Shown here one piece after another: positions 1 through 7,033 of a stretch of 19,345 bases of DNA. Numbering within the stretch: position 1 is the stretch's first letter; every line of letters starts with the position of its first letter. Origin of the DNA: CAIRDP01 sp037141915 (GTDB taxonomy: Bacteria > Bacteroidota > Bacteroidia > Bacteroidales > FEN-979); NCBI GenBank assembly GCA_037141915.1, contig JBAXBP010000054.1:1-19345 (forward strand), written 5' to 3'. The notes beneath the pieces are model-generated. The model made no database searches. It saw only the letters and a list, made by a program, of their open reading frames with translations, and was not told the DNA's origin. A program made the position numbers and the translations under genes.

Positions 1-1
1 G

Positions 2-109
2 ATATTCAGGTTTATGACCTTCGGGTCATTGTTTGCAATTCTTTGGGCTCTTTACCGTTTAAGAAAAATAAAAAGATCAAGGTCAACCAACCATGCCGTC
101 CAACCGTAA
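2..109 (+). CDS. C-terminal end of an unidentified membrane protein (5' truncated)
   Basis: Frame 2 is open from the window edge to a TAA at 107-109. It encodes about 35 residues: a hydrophobic stretch (FMTFGSLFAILWALY) followed by a strongly basic tail (RLRKIKRSRS). This looks like a last transmembrane helix with a positively charged cytoplasmic end. The stop lies 17 bases inside the next reading frame (ATG at 93), an overlap typical of co-transcribed, translationally coupled genes. A partner of the downstream membrane glycosyltransferase is therefore plausible, such as a lipid-linked sugar synthase or another membrane enzyme. The visible piece is too short to name the family. The other two plus frames are also partly open here, so the call rests on the composition and the overlap. 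Confidence 0.5.
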   Translation: MFRFMTFGSLFAILWALYRLRKIKRSRSTNHAVQP

Positions 110-230
110 AATATACTGAACTTTAGGTATCCTGCTGGTCATATCAGCCTTAATAAGGGCTCTCATCGCCGGTGCCATTGAACTGGGCAATGATGAAGTC
201 TACTACTGGACTTATGCCAGGTTCCCCGAC
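93..230 (+). other. Lost N-terminus of the glycosyltransferase: ATG then in-frame TGA at codon 9
   Basis: An ATG at 93-95 is in the same frame as the glycosyltransferase called from 231. It reads MPSNRKIY, then TGA at 117-119, then an uninterrupted segment that includes LIRALIAGAIELGNDEVYYW before reaching HFDHPPMVG. From knowledge of the GT39/ArnT-like family, that segment is the conserved first membrane helix and first periplasmic loop, with the Asp-Glu pair (here NDEVYYW). It belongs to the protein. No ATG, GTG or TTG occurs in frame between the TGA and 231. The TGA is one base from TGG (Trp). It is either a real nonsense mutation or a base-call error; recoding is unlikely because TGA ends other genes here. 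Confidence 0.75.
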
Positions 231-1889
231 ATGAGCCATTTTGATCACCCTCCCATGGTGGGCCTGGTGATCCAGCTATTTACACTCAACCTCAGGTTCG
301 ACAGTGAAATATTCCTGCGCCTGGGATCGGTGGTCCTTGGAACTGTATCCACCTGGCTGATATTCCTTATCGGGAAGAAGATCAAAAACCCAGCTGCCGG
401 GCTTTATGCAGCTTTTCTTTTTACTGCTTCCTTTTATGGTTTTATCCTTGTCGGGACTTTCATACTTCCTGACACCCCGCAGGTTTTCTTCTGGCTGCTG
501 AGCATGTACTTACTGCTATGTTCACTTCCCGATGAATCACTCTCAAAACATAGCCGGACCCTGCTGTTCTTTGCAGGTTTAACCATGGGCCTGGCTCTTC
601 TTTCCAAATACCATTCGGTATTTCTGCTTTTCGGGGCAGGGATGTTCATACTGTTCAGCAACCGGAAATGGCTGCTCGCAAAAGAGAGTTATATCGCCCT
701 GCTAATGGCTGTGCTGCTCTTCATGCCGGTAATTTTCTGGAATTCCAACAACAACTATATAAGTTTTACATTTCATGAAAACAGGGTGGGAATTACCCAG
801 TCGGGAATTCAGCCCCAGTATTTCCTCACCGAAATTGTCGGGCAGTTCTTTTATAATAACCCTGTCAATATTATCCTGATCATTCTTGCCTTTATAGCCC
901 TGCTCAGGGGTAGGGAAATAATGGAAAAGCCATATCTCCGCCTGATCTTATGGGTCAGCCTTCCTCTATGGCTTGTATTTGTTTCATTTTCTTTGTTCCG
1001 GTCAACCCTTCCTCACTGGACAGGCCCGGCTTATTCAGGTTTTATTCTGATCGCTGCCTCCTGGCTGGCGACACCCTCCCCAAAAACCAAAAGGCTCAGG
1101 CTGCTTCCCTGGCCCGTCGCCACAGCCCTGGTTTTTATTCTTGCCATCATCACCCTTGCAGTTACACAGATCAGGTACGGATGGGTTCCTTTGAAAAAAT
1201 GGAAAGTCGAGGACGTTTCGGCCGACCTCTGGGGGTGGAAGCAGCTGGGCGAGAAATTCGCACCCATTGCAACCTGGGATGAAGAGCATTTCCTGATCGA
1301 CAAGGGATCTCCCATTTTCACTTTCCGCTGGTTCCCTGCAGCTAATTTCGACTATTATGTTGCAAGGCTTTCAGGAAGGAAAGTGTATGCGCTCGGAAGC
1401 CTTGAACGCATTCATAAATATCAATGGATCAATCGCCTGAGAGGGGGAATGAAAAAAGATGATGATGCTTACTTCATTGCACTGAGCGATGATTATGAAG
1501 ACCCTGTAAAACTTTACGGGAATCTGTTTGAACTGGTGCTGCCTTCAGATACCATTCCTATCATACGCGGTAAGGACACAATCCGCAAAGCTTATATCTA
1601 CAAACTCATCAACCTTAAAGAAAATCTTAGCTTCACAGCAGTTGACAGCTCAAAAAAACCTGCCGCCATGGATACGGCAGCTTACTTTATAAAACAGATA
1701 AGGAATAATTCCGACTGGATGCAGATATTGCAGAAAAGGGCCAGGGATAAAGGTATCCCGTTGGATGAGATGATCAGGCAGGAAGCAAAGAAAATGAAAG
1801 AGGATCATAAGGACCTGCTGGATCTCCGTTCAGAGGGGAAAAAGGATTCAGCAAAGGTGATCAGGATACTCAAAGACGATGGCCGTTAA
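231..1889 (+). CDS. GT39/ArnT-like membrane glycosyltransferase (N-terminus interrupted by a stop codon)
   Basis: This is an integral membrane glycosyltransferase of the PMT/ArnT type (GT39/GT83 fold). The family transfers a sugar from a polyprenyl-phosphate donor to a protein or lipid on the outer face of the inner membrane. The visible 552 residues begin with the conserved SHFDHPPMVG loop motif. About eight or nine hydrophobic segments follow, up to residue 315. The rest is a soluble, probably periplasmic domain from about residue 320, with a lysine- and aspartate-rich tail. Starting at 231 would lose the first membrane helix and the catalytic Asp-Glu loop, which are encoded upstream from 93 but separated by an in-frame TGA at 117-119. 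The whole gene is best read as 93-1889 with a nonsense codon or base error. It ends 9 bases from the stop of the convergent beta-barrel gene. The acceptor substrate cannot be told from sequence. Confidence 0.85.
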   Translation: MSHFDHPPMVGLVIQLFTLNLRFDSEIFLRLGSVVLGTVSTWLIFLIGKKIKNPAAGLYAAFLFTASFYGFILVGTFILPDTPQVFFWLLSMYLLLCSLPDESLSKHSRTLLFFAGLTMGLALLSKYHSVFLLFGAGMFILFSNRKWLLAKESYIALLMAVLLFMPVIFWNSNNNYISFTFHENRVGITQSGIQPQYFLTEIVGQFFYNNPVNIILIILAFIALLRGREIMEKPYLRLILWVSLPLWLVFVSFSLFRSTLPHWTGPAYSGFILIAASWLATPSPKTKRLRLLPWPVATALVFILAIITLAVTQIRYGWVPLKKWKVEDVSADLWGWKQLGEKFAPIATWDEEHFLIDKGSPIFTFRWFPAANFDYYVARLSGRKVYALGSLERIHKYQWINRLRGGMKKDDDAYFIALSDDYEDPVKLYGNLFELVLPSDTIPIIRGKDTIRKAYIYKLINLKENLSFTAVDSSKKPAAMDTAAYFIKQIRNNSDWMQILQKRARDKGIPLDEMIRQEAKKMKEDHKDLLDLRSEGKKDSAKVIRILKDDGR

Positions 1890-1898
1890 AGACCGCTT

Positions 1899-3185
1899 CT
1901 ATTTCTGCCCGAAGGTATATGAAAGAAGGAAGGAATAGGAGTTCTCGGAACCTGTAAATCCGGCGTATGCACTCATCCCGTTAGCCCATTCATACCTGAA
2001 TTCCAGTCCCAGCCCCTTGAAACAAGCCCCGATTCCGCAAACAATCCCGGCTTCATAATTTTTTATTGATTGGATTGCAACGCCTTCCTGGTATGATGCT
2101 GGTGCAGTTACCGTCTTTGTGTAAGAGTTTTTGTTTACCAGCGCGAACGAATTTGACATTCCAAGATTAACAAACGGCTTGATAGCCCATTTGGGGAACT
2201 GGTACCGCAGCATGGTGTTAATCTTTAGATATCCCATGGTGAAATCATAGGTATAATGAGTGGACGCTCCAGGGTTGAAAATATTGACGGTGTCGAATGT
2301 CCCTGAGACCTGGTAGGGCCGGTAGACCACGTCATTATATATAATCCACGAACCATTCAGGTATGGCAGTATGATCTTGAACGCCCCACCAGCCATATAG
2401 GTCCAGTCAGAAGGAAATTTTACACGGGTAAGGTAAACCTGGTCGGATCCGAAAAACTTAAGGCTGACCATCGAGGCTCCTGCTATAAGGCCGAAAGTCA
2501 CTTTCACTTTCTTTTGTTTAGTGACAACTGACGCTTTTTCACCACTAATACATTCATTATACTTTACCGCTATTTTTGTAAAGGCTTGCATTGAAAATTC
2601 AACTGTCTTTGCTTTCTCACTCACAGCAGGGCAATCGGCAACTATACCAGGGAGAATGATCTGGTAAAGTTTTAAAGAGGCCAATGCCCTGTCGCTCATG
2701 AGAACTGTTCCCTGGGTACTGACCATCCTCCTGGTAATCCTCATTTCATATATTGAATCATTATTGCGCTGGAACCAGTAATGGTCTTTGTCTTTTGAAT
2801 CCCTCAGGTAATAAAGATTCAGCCGACCGCTTACTATTAGCTTGACAAAAATTGCCGTATCAGGCACCATCTTGACAGAATCATTCCTGAACAGGTCTTC
2901 CACCATGTAGTTGGAGATATCCATGGCCAGCCGTTTCGAAAGGTATACGACATCTTTGCTGACCCAGAAAGCGCTGATCTCCCTGGGCCAGAAAGTCTTT
3001 ATTTCTCCGGAGGGAGTTTTAAACCTGACCTTGTCAGGATTGAGTTCCCAGTCGCGATAGTCAACGAGGCCCTTCAGCGTATCATGGTTCAGTGTAAGGA
3101 TGCTCCCCGGGATATAGTTTCCCTGGGAATTTGCCTTGAAGGCAAGGCATAGCAATAAAGTACAAAAAAAAGCGAACTTTTTCAT
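1899..3185 (-). CDS. Secreted outer-membrane beta-barrel protein with an N-terminal domain of unknown function
   Basis: The protein has a clear signal peptide (MKKFAFF then LLLCLAFKANSQ). A 428-residue reading uses the ATG at 3185; the in-frame GTG at 3191 adds only two residues (MN) and is less likely. Residues of about 22-120 form a domain with the pattern GxILTLNHDTLKGLVDYRDW and a later WPREISAFW, which I recall from Bacteroidota proteins of unknown function. From about residue 225 the sequence alternates polar and hydrophobic residues in glycine/aromatic strands and ends in SFLLSYTFGQK. A terminal aromatic strand is usual for outer-membrane barrels of the PorT/OmpW-like superfamily. It is the last gene of the leftward run, 91 bases after fumC, and meets the glycosyltransferase end to end. 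Outer-membrane location is well supported. No ligand or role can be given. Confidence 0.75.
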   Translation of the reverse strand: MKKFAFFCTLLLCLAFKANSQGNYIPGSILTLNHDTLKGLVDYRDWELNPDKVRFKTPSGEIKTFWPREISAFWVSKDVVYLSKRLAMDISNYMVEDLFRNDSVKMVPDTAIFVKLIVSGRLNLYYLRDSKDKDHYWFQRNNDSIYEMRITRRMVSTQGTVLMSDRALASLKLYQIILPGIVADCPAVSEKAKTVEFSMQAFTKIAVKYNECISGEKASVVTKQKKVKVTFGLIAGASMVSLKFFGSDQVYLTRVKFPSDWTYMAGGAFKIILPYLNGSWIIYNDVVYRPYQVSGTFDTVNIFNPGASTHYTYDFTMGYLKINTMLRYQFPKWAIKPFVNLGMSNSFALVNKNSYTKTVTAPASYQEGVAIQSIKNYEAGIVCGIGACFKGLGLEFRYEWANGMSAYAGFTGSENSYSFLLSYTFGQK

Positions 3186-3276
3186 ATTCACTAGAATCTA
3201 ATATGATTGGATTGGTTATGTTATTATAGTGCAGGGTCATTATTCATCATGGAATATGAACAATCTGAAACACTCT

Positions 3277-4671
3277 TTATTTGGGACCTGTCATCTTTCT
3301 GGGGTCGACGATCTTTGTGAAATCCTCATCGCTCAGGAGGCCGAGTTCAAGCGTGGCTTCGCGCAGGGTCTTGTTTTCCTTATGAGCTTTCTTTGCGATC
3401 TTGGCGGAATTATCATAACCGATATGCGGGTTGAGCGCTGTGACCAGCATGAGGCTGTTTTCGAGATTCCTGTTAATTGCCGGAAGGTTAGGCTGTATCC
3501 CCACGGCACAGTTGTCGTTGAATGAAACGCAGGCATCGCCTATAAGCCTGGCCGACATCAGCAGGTTGTAAATGATCAGGGGTTTGAAAACATTAAGCTG
3601 GAAATGTCCGCTGATTCCGCCGATGTTTACTGCAACGTCATTACCAAGGACCTGTGCGCATACCATGGTCATTGCCTCAGGCTGTGTGGGATTTACTTTG
3701 CCTGGCATGATGCTGGATCCGGGTTCGTTTTCGGGAAGCATGAGTTCACAGATACCGCAACGGGGGCCGGATGCAGAGAGACGGATATTGCTTGCAATAT
3801 GCATCAGGCTTACAGCCAATGTTTTAAGGGCCCCCGAAGTTTCCACGCAGGCATCATGGGCCGAAAGGGATTCGAATTTGTTTGGGGCCGTGATGAACGG
3901 CAGCCCGGTAAGTTCTGCGATTTTGTTTGCTACCAGTACGTCATACCCCCTGGGGGCGTTGAGCCCGGTACCCACTGCTGTCCCTCCCAACGCAAGTTCG
4001 GAAAGATGCGGCAGGGTGTTTCTCAGGGCCTGAATGCCATGACCGAGCTGTGAGACATACCCCGAAAATTCCTGGCCGAGGGTAAGCGGGGTTGCATCCA
4101 TGAGATGGGTGCGCCCTGTCTTCACAATATCCTTGAACTCTTCCGATTTTTGTGCCAGGGTTTTCCTGAGAAGTTCAACCCCCGGTATAGTCGTTTTTAT
4201 AACCATCTCATAAGCCGCAATGCTCATGGCAGCCGGGAAAGTATCATTGGACGACTGTGATTTATTCACGTCATCATTCGGGTGGATGATCGTTTTGCCT
4301 TCACCCAGCGTTCCCCCGCTGAGCACATGAGCCCGGTTGGCTACCACCTCGTTTACATTCATGTTAGTCTGGGTGCCTGAACCTGTCTGCCATATTACAA
4401 GCGGGAACTGGTCGTCGAGCTTGCCTTCAAGGATCTCATCACAGACTGCAACGATAAGTTTCATTCGTTCTTCCGGAAGTACTTTCAGTTCGCAATTCAC
4501 AATCGCCGCAGCTTTCTTGAGTATGGCCATTCCCCTGATCACCTCTTTAGGCATCGATGCGGGGTCGCCAATCTTGAAATTGGTCATTGATCTCTGGGTC
4601 TGGGCTCCCCAGTATTTGTCCATCGGAACCTCGATAGGCCCCATGGTGTCCTTTTCAATACGCGTTTTCAT
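3277..4671 (-). CDS. fumC: Class II fumarate hydratase
   Basis: This enzyme catalyses reversible hydration of fumarate to L-malate in the TCA cycle. It is an iron-independent cytosolic homotetramer of the aspartase/fumarase superfamily. The 464-residue length matches the family. The superfamily signature GSSIMPGKVN is at residues 318-327, with the catalytic loop serine at 319-320. TGSGTQTNMNVNE is at about 96-108, SQSSNDTFPAAM at about 138-149, and TGRTHLMDATP at 185-195 carries the catalytic histidine (His189, equivalent to His188 in E. coli FumC). Residues GTGLNAPRGY and LPFITAPNKFE favour fumarase over aspartase or argininosuccinate lyase. The ATG at 4671 gives the usual N-terminus, TRIEKDTMGPIEVP. 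It lies in the leftward run between the ArsC-family gene and the beta-barrel gene; neither neighbour has an obvious metabolic link. Confidence 0.95.
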   Translation of the reverse strand: MKTRIEKDTMGPIEVPMDKYWGAQTQRSMTNFKIGDPASMPKEVIRGMAILKKAAAIVNCELKVLPEERMKLIVAVCDEILEGKLDDQFPLVIWQTGSGTQTNMNVNEVVANRAHVLSGGTLGEGKTIIHPNDDVNKSQSSNDTFPAAMSIAAYEMVIKTTIPGVELLRKTLAQKSEEFKDIVKTGRTHLMDATPLTLGQEFSGYVSQLGHGIQALRNTLPHLSELALGGTAVGTGLNAPRGYDVLVANKIAELTGLPFITAPNKFESLSAHDACVETSGALKTLAVSLMHIASNIRLSASGPRCGICELMLPENEPGSSIMPGKVNPTQPEAMTMVCAQVLGNDVAVNIGGISGHFQLNVFKPLIIYNLLMSARLIGDACVSFNDNCAVGIQPNLPAINRNLENSLMLVTALNPHIGYDNSAKIAKKAHKENKTLREATLELGLLSDEDFTKIVDPRKMTGPK

Positions 4672-4739
4672 ACTCCGGAAATTTATTGGTTATCTACTTT
4701 TTGACCGTTGATATACTTATAACCTTATTATTAAAATTT

Positions 4740-4770
4740 GTACATGGTACATGGTACATGGTACATGGTA
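4740..4770. repeat. Tandem 7-bp repeat, four exact copies of GTACATG
   Basis: Four perfect copies of GTACATG occupy 4740-4767, followed by a partial GTA. The array lies between the fumC start (4671) and the arsC-like stop (4782), that is, just downstream of the arsC-like gene. Each unit overlaps the palindrome GTAC or CATG, so the array can also fold on itself. The left edge plus two units (4735-4752) recurs in reverse complement at 9316-9333 with 18 of 18 bases identical, so this is part of a dispersed repeat family. Confidence 0.9.
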
Positions 4771-4781
4771 ATTGCCAGTTA

Positions 4782-5126
4782 TCATTTCACCACTGTATCT
4801 ATCCTCTCAACCGGCTCTCCCCAAACAGCCTTATATTGGCCCTCAATGATGGGTCTTTTCAATAGCCTTGGGTTCTGAACAATGATCCTGATCCATTCAT
4901 GCTCATTGAATTTCTTTCCCTTCAGGTTCTTCTTATAATATTCTTCCTGCGTTCTCACCATGTCCTCGGGTTTCGAATTCAGTTTGACAAGCAGCTTTTC
5001 CAGTTCTTCTTCTCCGAGAGGTTCCTTCAGGTATTCTACTATTTCAAATTCAATCATTTTCCCTTTCAGGTATTCGAGCCCTTCACGTGATTTTTTGCAT
5101 TGCGGATTATGATAAATCTTCAGCAT
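4782..5126 (-). CDS. ArsC/Spx-family thioredoxin-fold protein (putative arsenate reductase, glutaredoxin type)
   Basis: This is a 114-residue cytosolic thioredoxin-fold protein of the ArsC/Spx/YffB family. The N-terminus MLKIYHNPQCKKSREGLEYL holds the family motif NPxCxxSR, with the single reactive cysteine at residue 9 followed by Lys-Lys-Ser-Arg. Near the C-terminus NPRLLKRPII matches the conserved NP..L.RP segment, which supplies an arginine of the ArsC active site. Length is usual for the family. Members reduce arsenate using glutathione/glutaredoxin, but many chromosomal Bacteroidota copies stand alone without arsR, arsB or acr3, as here, and their real substrate is unknown. It follows prfB by 46 bases, a gap filled by a 34-bp repeat, and probably shares its transcript. 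The stop codon is TGA, decoded by RF2. Confidence 0.85.
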   Translation of the reverse strand: MLKIYHNPQCKKSREGLEYLKGKMIEFEIVEYLKEPLGEEELEKLLVKLNSKPEDMVRTQEEYYKKNLKGKKFNEHEWIRIIVQNPRLLKRPIIEGQYKAVWGEPVERIDTVVK

Positions 5127-5137
5127 AAATTCTTCTT

Positions 5138-5171
5138 ATTTCGCTTTTCGCTTTTCGCCATTTCGCTTTTA
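5138..5171. repeat. 34-bp TTTCGCT-type repeat (7-bp period), copy 1
   Basis: This 34-base stretch is built from TTCGCTT / TTCGCCA heptamers. It differs from 9482-9515 at only two of 34 positions. It abuts the stop codon of prfB (5173-5175), just as the second copy abuts and enters the stop codon of the GH38 gene. It occupies nearly all of the 46-base gap between prfB and the arsC-like gene. Confidence 0.9.
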
Positions 5172-5172
5172 A

Positions 5173-6262
5173 TTATGCGCTTCCATACTCCATAAGGTAC
5201 GCTTTGATGAATTCCGTGAGGTCACCGTCAAGCACAGACTGGGTGTCGGAAGTTTCGTAAGTCGTTCTCAGGTCTTTCACCATTTTATATGGATGCAGAA
5301 CGTAAGAACGGATCTGTGAGCCCCACTCAATACGTTTTTTTCCGCTCTCGATCACAGCAATTTTCTCTCTTTTTTTCCTGAGTTCGATCTCATAAAGCTG
5401 GGATTTTAACATCTTCAGTGCTTTTTCACGGTTCTGGCCCTGGGAGCGGGTTTCCTGGCATTCAATTACAATCCCGGTAGGCTCATGTTTTAACCTTACA
5501 GCCGTTTCAACCTTATTCACGTTCTGCCCTCCGGGGCCGCTGCTGCGGAAAGTATCCCACGAAATATCAGCAGGGTTTATCTCAATCACTATATCATCGT
5601 CAATGATGGGATAAGCATACACCGAGGCGAATGAAGTATGCCTTTTGTGATTTGCATCGAAAGGTGAAAGCCTTACCAGCCGGTGCACCCCGTTTTCTCC
5701 CTTCAGGTATCCGTAGGCATAATCCCCTTCAATTTCAAGGGTCACCTGTTTGATACCCGCAATATCACCTTCCTGGAAGTCCAGTTCCTTCACCTTGTAT
5801 TTATTCCTCTCGGCATACCTGATGTACATCCTCATCAGCATCTGGGCCCAGTCCTGGCTCTCGGTGCCGCCGGCCCCGGAATTGATCTGAACAATAGCCC
5901 CGAGCCTGTCTTCCTCCCCGCTGAGCATATTGCGGAATTCAAGGTCTTCAACCAGCTTCAGTGTCTCCCTGAAATGGTTCCCGATATCCTCTTCAGTGCC
6001 TTCCCCCTGGATGAAAAAAGCCCAGAGTATCATCAGGTCATCATAACTTGACTGTCCGTTCTTGTATGCCTCTGTCCAGAGTTTTTTGTCCCGTATTGAG
6101 CGTAAAACAATCTCCGCTGCTTTCGGATTGTCCCAGAATCCGGATGCCTGGGTGATTTGTTCCTCTTCTTCGATCAGTTGTAATTTCTTATCGACGTCAA
6201 AGATACCTCCTCAAGGCATCAAGCCTTGTATGAAGATCTTTCAGTTGTTCCTGGCTAATCAT
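5173..6262 (-). CDS. prfB: Peptide chain release factor 2, expressed by programmed +1 frameshift
   Basis: RF2 recognises UGA and UAA stop codons in the ribosomal A site and triggers peptide release. The gene is in two frames. ORF1 starts at ATG 6262 and runs 21 codons to CTT TGA (6202-6197). A +1 shift at CTT continues with GAC (6198-6196) to the TAA at 5173, giving 362 residues, close to the 365 of E. coli RF2. The SPF codon-reading tripeptide falls at residues 199-201 and the GGQ catalytic motif (SSGPGGQNVNK) at 244-246. SGAGGTESQDW at about 128-138 is also typical. A caller that ignores the shift would start at the internal Met at 6033 and lose 76 residues. The ATG is separated by one base from the recX stop, implying translational coupling. 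Levels are set by RF2 itself through the UGA in ORF1. Confidence 0.97.
6197..6211 (-). promoter_or_regulatory. prfB: RF2 programmed +1 frameshift site
   Basis: Read on the minus strand, the site is AGGAGG (6211-6206), TAT, CTT, TGA, followed by C. It has the three classical parts: an internal Shine-Dalgarno-like sequence, a three-base spacer, and the slippery CUU next to a UGA in poor context (UGAC). It matches the E. coli site (AGGGGG TAT CTT TGA C) in layout, spacing and slippery codon. Low RF2 slows termination at UGA and allows slippage, so more RF2 is made. AGGAGG is notable because most genes here lack a clear Shine-Dalgarno sequence. Confidence 0.97.
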
Positions 6263-6263
6263 A

Positions 6264-6785
6264 TCAATTGTTTAATTCTTCAAGTATTTCCCTCACAAGG
6301 TCATATTCATAACCCTTGCTTAATGCAAAATTGAATAATTTATCCTTCAAATTCATTTTTTTTCCTGATTTATTTTCTTCTTTGGCCTGTGGATGAAGTG
6401 CGGCGGCCTTCCTGCGTATCAGGTTTGCAAGAACTTCCCTGTATTCTTCTTCGTCGATCTCTTCCATGGCCTTGATGATTAACTTGTTGGGGATCTTCCT
6501 TTGCCTCAGCTCATATGTGATCCTTAATCTTCCCCAATGTTTCACCCTCCATTTGCCCCTTGCAAAGGCCATTGCGAAACGTTCATCACTGATAAAACCA
6601 TCCTCACGCAACCCCCTGAGAATGTCTCTGATCTTAACAGCAGGAACCTGCATCGACCTGAGTTTGAGTTCAGCTTCAGTTTCACTGCGTTCCCTGTAGC
6701 TGCAGAAATAGCGGATCTTTTCCAGTATGACCCCAGGGTCTGGTGATGTATTTCCCGTTTTGATATTCCTGTTACCGAAAGCCAT
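6264..6785 (-). CDS. recX: Regulatory protein RecX
   Basis: RecX binds RecA filaments and modulates, usually inhibits, their recombinase and coprotease activity. I chose ATG 6785 (173 residues, starting MAFGNRNIKTGN). The longer frame to 6905 adds a non-homologous hydrophobic extension and runs through a good promoter at 6804-6837. The protein shows the three-helix repeats of the family: ILEKIRYFCSYRERSETEAELKLRS, then the core IRDILRGLREDGFISDERFAMAFARGKWRVKHWGRLRITYELRQRKI, then IDEEEYREVLANLIRRKAAAL and a final helical repeat ending KGYEYDLVREILEELNN. The stop is TGA at 6266-6264, one base before the prfB ATG, so the two genes form a tight operon. Confidence 0.9.
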   Translation of the reverse strand: MAFGNRNIKTGNTSPDPGVILEKIRYFCSYRERSETEAELKLRSMQVPAVKIRDILRGLREDGFISDERFAMAFARGKWRVKHWGRLRITYELRQRKIPNKLIIKAMEEIDEEEYREVLANLIRRKAAALHPQAKEENKSGKKMNLKDKLFNFALSKGYEYDLVREILEELNN

Positions 6786-6803
6786 ATTGAATCCCGCAAC
6801 TTT

Positions 6804-6837
6804 CAAAGTTAAAAATAACCATTTGTTTTCATTCAAA
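6804..6837 (-). promoter_or_regulatory. Bacteroidota-type promoter for recX-prfB
   Basis: On the minus strand a TAACTTTG box (6811-6804) matches the -7 consensus TAnnTTTG. A TTTG (6837-6834) lies 22 bases upstream, near the usual spacing for the -33 element. The box ends 18 bases before the chosen recX ATG, giving a short leader. It also argues against the longer recX start at 6905. Confidence 0.65.
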
Positions 6838-6913
6838 AAAATCCATGCTAAAAAATCACAAAACACCAACGGGCAGGCTGTGAGTTTTTTTATTCTCTTA
6901 TGCACGGATTTTT

Positions 6914-6921
6914 TAACTTTG
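6914..6921 (+). promoter_or_regulatory. Possible promoter -7 box for the DUF4838 gene
   Basis: TAACTTTG on the plus strand matches TAnnTTTG. It lies 112 bases before the ATG at 7034, and a T-rich run at 6885-6891 stands where a -33 TTTG would be. The 13-base string TTTTTAACTTTGA here is repeated in inverted orientation in the divergent recX promoter. The leader would be long, and another promoter closer to 7034 cannot be excluded. Confidence 0.4.
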
Positions 6922-7033
6922 AGCAGGACAGTTTCAATGTTTAATTTCTCCCGGTGAATCCCCTCCCATTGGGGCGGAACCTGAGTCCATGGCTCTGCCC
7001 TGGGGTTAGTGCCGATATATTTACTCTTGCCTT

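Noticed and set aside
117..119. UGA reassignment to tryptophan as explanation of the in-frame TGA.
   Set aside because: recX and the arsC-like gene end with TGA at the expected protein ends, and prfB retains its UGA sensor and RF2 function.
4740..4770. CRISPR-like or origin-type iterons.
   Set aside because: Units are directly adjacent 7-mers without spacers, and no cas genes, DnaA boxes or replication genes are nearby.
6786..6905. Longer recX reading with a 40-residue hydrophobic N-terminus.
   Set aside because: The extension is not typical of RecX and contains the TAACTTTG promoter box; ATG 6785 gives the usual size.
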